From positions 1-5,208 of the forward strand of contig JAFOYK010000035.1 of NCBI GenBank assembly GCA_017424665.1: a stretch of 5,208 nucleotides of DNA, in the 5' to 3' direction. Below, one piece after another: positions 1 through 4,680 of the stretch. The position numbers and the translations under genes are program-made. Source of the stretch: Oscillospiraceae bacterium (GTDB lineage: Bacteria; Bacillota; Clostridia; Oscillospirales; Ruminococcaceae). The notes under the pieces are model-generated. The model searched no databases. It saw only the letters and a program-made list of their open reading frames with translations, and was not told where the DNA came from. Every line of letters begins with the position of its first letter. Positions within the stretch are counted from its first letter, which is position 1.

Positions 1-2
1 CT

Positions 3-230
3 CATGACGGTGCGGATTATGTCGCGATGAAAAAAGATATCGTCGATATCTATTATATCTGCACCAGCGTAATTCTCTGCCGCCTTGACTGGATGGAAAA
101 CAAAGGCGAAATGGTTGAAGTAACGCCCCTTTCCCATAGCGTGGGAGCGGTTGTTCCCGGAAAGAAAATAGAATACGACGAATTCGGCGAAGTCGGAACA
201 TTTACATTTGAAATGGACGATTACAGATAA
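3..230 (+). CDS. C-terminal part of an unrecognised protein (5' end outside window)
   Basis: The frame is open from the first bases of the window to a TAA at 228-230, giving about 75 residues. An ATG at 27 is possible, but no ribosome binding site precedes it and the open frame continues upstream of it (reading H-D-G-A-D-Y-V-A before the Met). I therefore treat this as the 3' end of a longer gene. The visible part begins with a stretch containing a short hydrophobic patch with two cysteines (YYICTSVILCRLDW). It ends in an acidic, beta-rich-looking tail (GKKIEYDEFGEVGTFTFEMD). There is no clear membrane helix and no motif I can assign to a family. It is followed after five bases by a GC hairpin with a short T run, consistent with the end of a transcription unit. 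The coding call is fairly safe; the function is unknown. Confidence 0.6.
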   Translation, partial: HDGADYVAMKKDIVDIYYICTSVILCRLDWMENKGEMVEVTPLSHSVGAVVPGKKIEYDEFGEVGTFTFEMDDYR

Positions 231-234
231 TAAT

Positions 235-268
235 AAAAACCTCCCGCAGATTTCTGCAGGAGGTTTTT
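235..268 (+). terminator. GC hairpin after the partial gene, abutting the acetyltransferase leader
   Basis: The arms 235-249 and 254-268 (AAAAACCTCCCGCAG and CTGCAGGAGGTTTTT) pair over 15 positions with one C/A mismatch (245/258) around a four-base loop. The right arm ends in T5, so this fits an intrinsic terminator for the upstream gene. The flanking A run would let it act on the minus strand too. The T run is short and is followed at once by A5, so termination may be incomplete. The right arm contains AGGAGG (258-263), which is buried in the stem and too far from ATG 284 to be that gene's ribosome binding site. Confidence 0.75.
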
Positions 269-270
269 AA

Positions 271-279
271 AAAGGTGAT
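271..279 (+). promoter_or_regulatory. Ribosome binding site that selects ATG 284
   Basis: AAAGGTGAT matches the AAGGAGGTGAT consensus in its 3' half and leaves six bases between AGGTG and the ATG at 284. It overlaps the alternative GTG 275 and ATG 278, making those poor starts. It begins only two bases after the hairpin at 235-268. Confidence 0.65.
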
Positions 280-283
280 GAAA

Positions 284-748
284 ATGGAACTTTTTACAAA
301 AAGATGTAAAATCCGAAATTTCCGTCAGGAAGATGAAAAAGATTTGTATGAGGTACTTTCTGATGCGGAAGTTATGAAATATATTGAACCGGTTTTTGAT
401 ATGGAAAAAACGACGGATTTTATTAAAAATGCGGGTCTTTGCGAACCGCCGCTTGTTTATGCCGTGGAAATTTTGGAAACCGAAAGGGTAATCGGTCATT
501 TGATTTTCCACAGTTATGAAAAAAGCGATTATGAAATCGGATGGGTAATTAACAGAAACTATTGGGGAATGGGGATTGCGGACGAACTTACGAAAGCAAT
601 AGTGGAATATTCAAAAGAAGCTGACATCGAAAGCTTGGTTATCGAATGTGACGAAAACCAAGCCGCAAGTAAAAATATTGCACTGAAAAACGGATTTGTT
701 TTTGAAGTAAAAACGGGCAACCTTGAGCTTTATAGATTGATGCTGTAA
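284..748 (+). CDS. GNAT-family N-acetyltransferase (RimJ/RimL-like, Acetyltransf_3 type)
   Basis: This is a 154-residue protein, the usual size for a single GNAT domain. It probably moves an acetyl group from acetyl-CoA to an amine; the substrate cannot be told from sequence. The N-terminus has the RimJ/RimL-like pattern of a strand followed by 'R-x-F-R-x-E-D' and a helix (LYEVLSDAEVMKYI, about 21-34). The middle has VIGHLIFH (69-76) and YEIGWVIN (83-90), the core strands. The acetyl-CoA loop follows as NYWGMGIADEL (92-102), close to the Q/RxxGxG/A signature, with Asn in the first position as is common in this subgroup. The C-terminal part has the expected N-x-A-S-x-x-I-A-L-K-N-GF (125-138). 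ATG 284 is chosen from the ribosome binding site; GTG 275 or ATG 278 would add two or three residues. It is soluble, with no signal peptide. Its neighbours do not suggest a substrate. Family assignment is secure; a role in ribosomal-protein, antibiotic or small-molecule acetylation is open. Confidence 0.9.
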   Translation: MELFTKRCKIRNFRQEDEKDLYEVLSDAEVMKYIEPVFDMEKTTDFIKNAGLCEPPLVYAVEILETERVIGHLIFHSYEKSDYEIGWVINRNYWGMGIADELTKAIVEYSKEADIESLVIECDENQAASKNIALKNGFVFEVKTGNLELYRLML

Positions 749-776
749 AAAAACGGGCTTTAAAGCCCGTTTTTTT
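747..776. terminator. Palindromic two-way terminator between convergent genes
   Basis: A7, ACGGGCTTT/AAAGCCCGT-type arms and T7 form a perfect 30-base palindrome. It reads as a GC stem with a following T run on both strands. It begins inside the TAA stop of the acetyltransferase (746-748), and its last base is part of the TGA stop of the minus-strand anti-sigma gene (778-776). It therefore serves both converging transcripts. Confidence 0.92.
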
Positions 777-2011
777 CAGTTAAAACTTCCGTTCCAAAGA
801 GGAAGGCCTTCGATATATTCTAGTTTGACCGCCGGAACATAATATGCGCCGAAGTTTTTAAGTCCGTTTTCCTGTGCCATTTCCGGAAGCTCAACAAGGA
901 ACCGGTAATAAGGCATCCAGATGTTTTCGGAAATTCCGCTTCGGTAAATAAGTTCGCATTTTGCGATATATTTCTTTCCCGGCATTTCATAAGGAACGGT
1001 TGTGATATATCCGCCTTCGAGAAGCATATCTTTTGCTTCTTCCGGAGAAATTATCGGATAATCTCCGATTTTTTCCGCGCAGGAAAGCTTGTCGTTGATT
1101 CTTATCAGCATCAGCTTTCCTTCGTCGTTGGGCGCAAGCTGAACTTCATTGAAAGCAAAATTCAGCATATCGTTTATTTCGTCCCCGGAAAAATCGTAGA
1201 TTCTGTAATCGCGGATTTCCTCTCCGGAAAAAGTATATTCTTTTGAAGTAACAAAAGTGGCTTCCGGGAGGCCGATTATATCGCCGTAATTTTCGTAAAG
1301 ATAAGCGATTGTTTCAAAAGCTTCGCCTTCGGTGGTGTTGTTATGGGTGAAGCTGTATTCTTCCGGAAGTTCTTCTCCATCGAAACCGTTATACATTGCA
1401 ACAATGCTTCCGTTGGATTGGATTTCAATTGTATAACTTCCGAAATCGGCTTTGATATCGGTTATAAAATCGTCGGGAATTCCGCTTCCGGAAGAAAAAT
1501 CTCCAACATAGGTTGCTCCGATGATTCCCCGCATTTTAAGGTCGGTTTTTTCGGCGATGTTTTCAAGTTTTTTGTTCATGGCTTCTTCGCCTATTCCGGG
1601 ATAGGCGATTCCGATTTCGTTAAAAGAATTGTTCCGGTAAACCGGAAGAGCCTCAAAAACCATTTCTTCGTTCCAGGGGTTGCCGCTTGAAAGTTCGGAA
1701 ATATCGTAAGCCATATATCCTTCAAAACCGTAAGCTGTTGTATTGCTTTCGATATATTCAAGGATCGGAAGGTAAGCACCGTATTCCGTTTCGGTTCCGC
1801 CAACTTCACCGACCGGTTCGTCATTTCCTTCCGGTGTGTTTGGAACAAATACTTTCGTTCCGATCAGCACAACAACGGCTATTGCTGCCGCGGCGGAAAC
1901 CCATTTTATCAAACCGGATTTTTTGACTTTAGTTTTTCTTCTTTCATTCGCGGATTCTATATATTCTTCATTGATTTCGTTAAGTGCGTTCGAAATATCT
2001 TCTGCTTTCAT
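776..2011 (-). CDS. Single-pass membrane protein, probable anti-sigma factor for the adjacent ECF sigma
   Basis: A 411-residue protein. Residues 1-33 are charged and presumably cytoplasmic (AEDISNALNEINEEYIESA, then KKSG). Residues 34-56 form one hydrophobic helix rich in Ala, Val and Ile. Residues 57-411 are acidic, Tyr- and Glu-rich and presumably outside the cell, giving an N-in/C-out topology. The pairing is the main evidence. Its ATG overlaps the sigma stop codon by ATGA, with a strong AAGGAGGG nine bases upstream inside the sigma gene. The short N-terminal segment resembles those of proteins co-transcribed with clostridial ECF sigma factors, where it would hold the sigma at the membrane. 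The outside part has an SPEEAKDMLLEGGY segment (about 322-335) and a C-terminal PYYRFLVEL...FGAYYVPAVKLEYI block (about 367-400). It has two cysteines (311, 352). I cannot assign the outside part to a named domain. No zinc-binding HxxxCxxC motif is visible, so it is not a ZAS-type anti-sigma. The role is inferred from gene context. Confidence 0.75.
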   Translation of the reverse strand: MKAEDISNALNEINEEYIESANERRKTKVKKSGLIKWVSAAAAIAVVVLIGTKVFVPNTPEGNDEPVGEVGGTETEYGAYLPILEYIESNTTAYGFEGYMAYDISELSSGNPWNEEMVFEALPVYRNNSFNEIGIAYPGIGEEAMNKKLENIAEKTDLKMRGIIGATYVGDFSSGSGIPDDFITDIKADFGSYTIEIQSNGSIVAMYNGFDGEELPEEYSFTHNNTTEGEAFETIAYLYENYGDIIGLPEATFVTSKEYTFSGEEIRDYRIYDFSGDEINDMLNFAFNEVQLAPNDEGKLMLIRINDKLSCAEKIGDYPIISPEEAKDMLLEGGYITTVPYEMPGKKYIAKCELIYRSGISENIWMPYYRFLVELPEMAQENGLKNFGAYYVPAVKLEYIEGLPLWNGSFN

Positions 2012-2568
2012 AAAGAAAATCCCTCCTTTTCAAGGTGTTCTTTAAGTGCTTTTCTGCTTCGGAAAAGGGAACTTTTTATTTTTGATTCACTTGTTCCAAA
2101 AAAGGAAGCGATATCTTTTATCGAATCGGAATAAAAATAGCGGCAAACGAAGATATCGCGGTTTTCTTTTGAAAGTGAGGAGAGAAAGCAATTGATGCTT
2201 TCGGAAAGTTCTTTTTCCTCAAATGCGGTTTCTGCGGAAAGATTATCCGGAATGCATTCGTCAAGTTCCGAAAGGGAAAGGGCAAATTCGGAATTTATGC
2301 GTTTTTCCGCGTGTTTTTTGCGAAAAACATCTATCGCAAGACGCCTTGTGATTTTTCCGAGAAAGGTTCGGAGAACTTTCGGTTTTTGCGGCGGAATTAT
2401 GTTCCAGGTCTTCATATAGGTGTCGTTGACACATTCTTCGCTGTCTTCGGTATCAAAAAGAATGTTATAAGCTATTTTGGAGAGATAACGGCCGTATTTT
2501 CTTTCTGTTTCTGCAACAGCACATTCTTTTCTTTCAAAAAACAGTTCTATTATTTTTAAATCTTCCAA
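2008..2568 (-). CDS. ECF-type sigma-70 family RNA polymerase sigma factor
   Basis: A 186-residue two-domain sigma factor, typical of the ECF class and lacking region 3. Region 2 covers about residues 24-92. It includes a core-binding/-10 segment, EDSEECVNDTYMKTWNIIPP (41-60), and then FLGKITRRLAIDVFRKKHAEKR (69-90). An acidic linker (about 91-120) joins it to region 4 (about 121-180), with LSSLSKENRDIFVCRYFYSDSIKDIA followed by the -35 recognition helix GTSESKIKSSLFRSRKALKEHL (158-179). The start is TTG at 2568-2566, set eight bases after an AAAGGAGG. The nearby ATG at 2587 is in another frame. The gene is translationally coupled to the downstream membrane protein through an ATGA overlap. An ECF-like promoter lies just upstream, suggesting it drives its own operon when released from the anti-sigma. 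The class is secure; the signal and regulon are unknown. Confidence 0.93.
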   Translation of the reverse strand: MEDLKIIELFFERKECAVAETERKYGRYLSKIAYNILFDTEDSEECVNDTYMKTWNIIPPQKPKVLRTFLGKITRRLAIDVFRKKHAEKRINSEFALSLSELDECIPDNLSAETAFEEKELSESINCFLSSLSKENRDIFVCRYFYSDSIKDIASFFGTSESKIKSSLFRSRKALKEHLEKEGFSL

Positions 2569-2576
2569 TCCAAAAA

Positions 2577-2584
2577 CCTCCTTT
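2577..2584 (-). promoter_or_regulatory. Ribosome binding site that selects the TTG start of the sigma gene
   Basis: On the minus strand AAAGGAGG lies eight bases before TTG 2568. No in-frame ATG lies closer, so this site supports the unusual start codon. Confidence 0.8.
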
Positions 2585-2595
2585 CATCAATATAT

Positions 2596-2621
2596 CACGC
2601 AAAAATTTTGAAAAGGTTGCG
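2596..2621 (-). promoter_or_regulatory. Putative ECF-sigma promoter, likely autoregulatory
   Basis: On the minus strand, CGCAAC (2621-2616), 16 bases, then CGTG (2599-2596) match the AAC...CGT architecture known for ECF sigma promoters, for example TGAAAC-N16-CGTA for Bacillus SigW. Transcription would begin near 2588, giving a leader of about 20 bases that carries the ribosome binding site. The spacer is rich in A and T runs, also usual for such promoters. No comparable vegetative -35/-10 pair is evident here. Autoregulation by the adjacent sigma factor is inferred. Confidence 0.6.
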
Positions 2622-2629
2622 CCGATTTC

Positions 2630-2658
2630 AAAAAAATCCCGTCTTTCGACGGGATTTT
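2630..2658 (-). terminator. Intrinsic terminator of the small membrane protein gene
   Basis: On the minus strand the arms AAAATCCCGTC and GACGGGATTTT (2658-2648 and 2643-2633) pair perfectly over 11 positions. They enclose a GAAA tetraloop and are followed by a run of T ending at 2630. The hairpin begins eight bases after the TAA of the upstream minus-strand gene and ends nine bases before the -35 of the sigma promoter. It insulates the sigma operon from read-through. Confidence 0.92.
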
Positions 2659-2665
2659 CTGGTTT

Positions 2666-3010
2666 TTACTGTTTTGTGAAATAATGTCCGAGGTGTTTTT
2701 TGTTGTTATAAATTCGCATAAAGAAGCCGACAATAAAAATAACGAGGGAAGCAAGCGAAATAACGGTGCTCAAAAGAGCGTTGCTGTCCATAAAGGTTGC
2801 AGAAAGACCGAAAAGAATAAAACCGGTGCCGACAAGTCTGCAGCCAATAGCTTCTTTTGCGCACCAATCGTCATATTGATCGATTGTCTTTTTTGTCTTA
2901 AGTTTCATTTTTGCTTCATAGGGAACGAATTTGTGATTTTTTGCGTTTTTTGCTCTTCCAAGAAAAACAATTCCGAGAACAACGCCAAGAATAAGATATA
3001 TGTAATTCAT
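2666..3010 (-). CDS. Small membrane protein with three predicted helices, function unknown
   Basis: A 114-residue protein starting at ATG 3010, which has GGAGGA seven bases upstream. A longer reading from 3052 would add 14 residues but has no ribosome binding site and would run through the -10 of the gene's own promoter. Hydrophobic segments lie at about residues 2-18 (NYIYLILGVVLGIVFLG), 57-75 and 79-101. Between the first and second is a basic, soluble stretch of about 38 residues (KNAKNHKFVPYEAKMKLKTKKTIDQYDDWCAKEAIG), and the protein ends in a basic tail (NNKKHLGHYFTK). This resembles small uncharacterised membrane proteins common in Firmicutes (DUF3784-like in layout), but I do not recognise a specific family. 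It has its own promoter and terminator, so it is a single-gene unit between the sigma operon and the MATE gene. It is probably not part of the sigma operon. Coding status is well supported; the role is unknown. Confidence 0.8.
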   Translation of the reverse strand: MNYIYLILGVVLGIVFLGRAKNAKNHKFVPYEAKMKLKTKKTIDQYDDWCAKEAIGCRLVGTGFILFGLSATFMDSNALLSTVISLASLVIFIVGFFMRIYNNKKHLGHYFTKQ

Positions 3011-3017
3011 CAAAAAA

Positions 3018-3023
3018 TCCTCC
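3018..3023 (-). promoter_or_regulatory. Ribosome binding site that selects ATG 3010
   Basis: GGAGGA on the minus strand, seven bases before ATG 3010-3008. It excludes the longer reading frame that begins at 3052. Confidence 0.8.
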
Positions 3024-3040
3024 GTAAAAATTCTTAATAA

Positions 3041-3069
3041 AGCATACCACAAAAAAGTAATTTATTAAA
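3041..3069 (-). promoter_or_regulatory. Extended -10 promoter for the small membrane protein gene
   Basis: On the minus strand TGG-TATGCT (3049-3041) forms an extended -10 box. A weak -35, TTTAAT (3069-3064), lies 17 bases upstream. Transcription would start near 3034, about 24 bases before the start codon. The assignment rests on motif match and spacing only. Confidence 0.5.
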
Positions 3070-3199
3070 GAGTTTTGAATCAAAAACTTCATAAAAAAGG
3101 AAAAATGAATAAACATAATAGAAATTTTTGAAAAATAATCAAAAGAATGTATATTAAATCAACATCTTTGATTATTTATGTAGAATTATTCAAAAAATG
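3070..3199. other. AT-rich divergent spacer without a gene
   Basis: This 130-base stretch between the two divergent promoters is very rich in A and T on both strands. I see no credible gene in it. An ATG at 3105 preceded by a weak AAGG opens only eight codons. It holds one long inverted repeat (3133-3177) and an ATTATTC word (3185-3191) that recurs around the MATE promoter. It may carry regulator binding sites for either flanking gene. Confidence 0.5.
3133..3177. repeat. Inverted repeat, 11-base arms, in the divergent spacer
   Basis: AAATAATCAAA (3133-3143) and TTTGATTATTT (3167-3177) are perfect reverse complements separated by 23 bases. The stem is almost all A/T and no T run follows, so it is unlikely to be a terminator. 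It lies between the two divergent promoters and could be a regulator site, but chance is plausible in such AT-rich sequence. Confidence 0.45.
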
Positions 3200-3228
3200 T
3201 TGAAAATGAAACAATTTGAGTTTATTAT
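3200..3228 (+). promoter_or_regulatory. Vegetative-type promoter for the MATE gene
   Basis: TTGAAA (3200-3205), 17 bases, TATTAT (3223-3228) match the sigma-A consensus at five of six positions in each box with ideal spacing. Transcription would start near 3235, giving a leader of about 30 bases with the ribosome binding site at 3251-3258. Confidence 0.65.
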
Positions 3229-3243
3229 TCATTATGGAATAAT
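3224..3243 (+). repeat. Inverted repeat over the MATE -10 box and transcription start
   Basis: ATTATTC (3224-3230) and GAATAAT (3237-3243) form a perfect seven-base dyad with a six-base gap. It overlaps the -10 box and the predicted start point, where a repressor would block transcription. A further copy of ATTATTC lies at 3185-3191, just upstream of the -35. An operator is inferred only from position. Confidence 0.4.
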
Positions 3244-3250
3244 TTTTTGG

Positions 3251-3258
3251 AAAGGAGG
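3251..3258 (+). promoter_or_regulatory. Ribosome binding site that selects TTG 3265 of the MATE gene
   Basis: AAAGGAGG ends directly against an in-frame ATG at 3259, leaving no spacer, so that ATG cannot be well used. TTG 3265, six bases downstream, has proper spacing and is the better start. A reading from TTG 3247 would contain the ribosome binding site itself. Confidence 0.7.
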
Positions 3259-3264
3259 ATGAAT

Positions 3265-4617
3265 TTGGCTTATAAAAACGCGACCCTTATGACCGAAGGC
3301 AACATCTGGGAAAAAATCATAAAATTTGCCCTTCCGCTCATGCTTGGCTATCTTTTTCAGCAATTTTATACCGCTGTTGACAGCATTGTTGTAGGAAATT
3401 TTGTAAGCAAACAGGCTCTTGCGGCGGTTGGAACTACAACCCCGATAGTCAATATGCTCATCGGTTTTTTCACCGGCCTTTCAAGCGGTGCTTCGGTGGT
3501 TATCGCAAGAAGTTTCGGTGCTCAGAACAATAAAAAGCTTGAAGACGCTATTCATACCGCCATCGGAATGATTTCTGCGCTCAGCGTTGTCGCAACTGCA
3601 ATAGGCGTTTTTATGGTTCCTTACACCCTCCGCTTTATGAAAACGCCGGATGACGTTTTTGTGGAATCCAAAACCTATCTTACCATTTATTTTGCCGGAA
3701 TTGCTTCGCTGATGGTTTATAATATGGGTGCGGCAATTCTTCGCGCGGTGGGAGATTCGAAACGCCCGCTTTATTTCCTTATCGCTTCCTCTTTTGTTAA
3801 CATTATTTTTGACCTTGTTTTTGTAATTGTGTTTAAACTCGGCGTTGCGGGAGCTGCTTACGCAACCGTTCTTTCCCAGATAATTTCTTCCGTTCTCGTT
3901 CTCGGAACTCTTACAAAAGAAAAGGGAATATATAAACTTTGCTGGGAAAAAATCAAAATACACAAATATGTAATGAAGGAAATTTTCCACATAGGCCTTC
4001 CGACGGCTCTTCAGCAAAGCATAACTTCATTCTCAAACGTTTTTGTACAGTCTTATATAAACTCCTTCGGTTCTTCGGTAATGGCGGCCTGGTCGGCTTA
4101 TGTTAAGATCGACCATTTCGCAATCATTCCGCTGGACAGCATTTCAATGAGTATAACCACTTTCGTTGGTCAGAACCTTGGCACGAAGGACGTAAAACGC
4201 GCGGAAAAAGGAACAAAATATGCTTCTATTCTTGCTTTTGCGGCAACAATTGCGATAACTGCGCCGATACTCATTTTTGCTCCGCATCTTATTATGCTGT
4301 TCAACAGGGAAGCGGAAGTTGTGGAATACGGAGCTTTCCTCCTTCGTTTCATGACTCCGTTCTATTCGATCGTTTCGGTAAACTCGGTTCTTTCCGGTGC
4401 TCTTTGCGGTTCCGGTGATACAAAACTTCCAACGGCGATACGCCTTTTTTCCTTCGTTGTTTTCCGCCAGATATATCTTTTCTTTGTAACACAATATACC
4501 GATTCCTTTGTTGCCGTTGCATTGGGATATCCTCTTGGATGGATAATAAGCGCGCTTTTTATAACCATTTATTACATGCGCAAAAAACGGGAAATAGAAA
4601 TAAAATTTTCGGACTAA
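3265..4617 (+). CDS. MATE-family multidrug/cation antiporter
   Basis: A 450-residue polytopic membrane protein, the usual length for MATE exporters, with about 12 hydrophobic segments in two related halves. Members of this family expel drugs or metabolites in exchange for Na+ or H+ across the cytoplasmic membrane. The N-terminal half shows FQQFYTAVDSIVVGNFVS (31-48), ALAAVGTTTPI (51-61), GASVVIARSFGAQN (75-88) and ILRAVGDSKRPLYF (158-171). The C-terminal half shows the matching FVGQNLG (300-306) and LSGALCGSGDTKLPTAI (376-392), repeating the 'GxGDxxxP'-like element of the first half. The N-terminal tail (AYKNATLMTEGNIWEKIIKFALP) is typical of clostridial members. It ends in a basic cytoplasmic tail. 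It has its own promoter with an overlapping dyad and no partner subunit nearby. The cupin gene downstream has a separate promoter. Substrate and coupling ion cannot be told from sequence; the family call is secure. Confidence 0.93.
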   Translation: MAYKNATLMTEGNIWEKIIKFALPLMLGYLFQQFYTAVDSIVVGNFVSKQALAAVGTTTPIVNMLIGFFTGLSSGASVVIARSFGAQNNKKLEDAIHTAIGMISALSVVATAIGVFMVPYTLRFMKTPDDVFVESKTYLTIYFAGIASLMVYNMGAAILRAVGDSKRPLYFLIASSFVNIIFDLVFVIVFKLGVAGAAYATVLSQIISSVLVLGTLTKEKGIYKLCWEKIKIHKYVMKEIFHIGLPTALQQSITSFSNVFVQSYINSFGSSVMAAWSAYVKIDHFAIIPLDSISMSITTFVGQNLGTKDVKRAEKGTKYASILAFAATIAITAPILIFAPHLIMLFNREAEVVEYGAFLLRFMTPFYSIVSVNSVLSGALCGSGDTKLPTAIRLFSFVVFRQIYLFFVTQYTDSFVAVALGYPLGWIISALFITIYYMRKKREIEIKFSD

Positions 4618-4621
4618 ACAC

Positions 4622-4650
4622 TTTAAAAGCCCCCGGAAAAATGGTACAAT
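4622..4650 (+). promoter_or_regulatory. Extended -10 promoter for the cupin gene
   Basis: TTTAAA (4622-4627), 17 bases, then TACAAT (4645-4650) preceded by TGG (4642-4644) gives an extended -10 promoter with four of six and five of six matches. Transcription would begin near 4657, leaving about 24 bases of leader with the ribosome binding site. Confidence 0.6.
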
Positions 4651-4677
4651 ATATGTATCATTTTTTAGGAGGCTTTT
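4625..4677 (+). terminator. Nested hairpin after the MATE gene, overlapping the cupin promoter and ribosome binding site
   Basis: An outer stem pairs AAAAGCC (4625-4631) with GGCTTTT (4671-4677). An inner stem pairs AAAAATGGTAC (4637-4647) with GTATCATTTTT (4655-4665) over 11 positions with one G-T pair and a seven-base loop. CC (4632-4633) can also pair with GG (4668-4669). RNA reading through from the MATE gene could fold this way and end in TTTTTCTTT, acting as a weak terminator while hiding the AGGAGG at 4667-4672. RNA started at the internal promoter (about 4657) would lack the left arm and leave the site open. The fold is inferred by eye. Confidence 0.45.
4667..4672 (+). promoter_or_regulatory. 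Ribosome binding site that selects TTG 4681 of the cupin gene
   Basis: AGGAGG lies eight bases before TTG 4681. The next in-frame ATG (4717) would remove 12 residues and part of the family's conserved N-terminus, so TTG is preferred. Confidence 0.8.
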
Positions 4678-4680
4678 TCT

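Noticed and set aside
85..113. TTGACT at 85-90 as a -35 box for an internal promoter for the acetyltransferase.
   Set aside because: The sequence 17 bases downstream (GAAATG) is not a plausible -10 box, and the site lies in coding sequence.
880..1840. Repeated TTCCGGAA-like words in the anti-sigma gene, considered as a dispersed repeat or binding site.
   Set aside because: They fall on Leu-Pro-Glu, Pro-Glu and Ser-Gly type codons in the reading frame, have no regular spacing, and are explained by codon choice.
3105..3131. Short frame MNKHNRNF in the divergent spacer as a possible leader peptide for the MATE gene.
   Set aside because: It has only eight codons and a weak AAGG before it. No promoter is evident upstream, no regulatory-type codon run is present, and it lies upstream of the MATE promoter, so it would not be on the main MATE transcript.
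3481..4017. Minus-strand frame of 178 codons inside the MATE gene.
   Set aside because: It is antisense to conserved MATE motifs, low in recognisable structure and without start signals.
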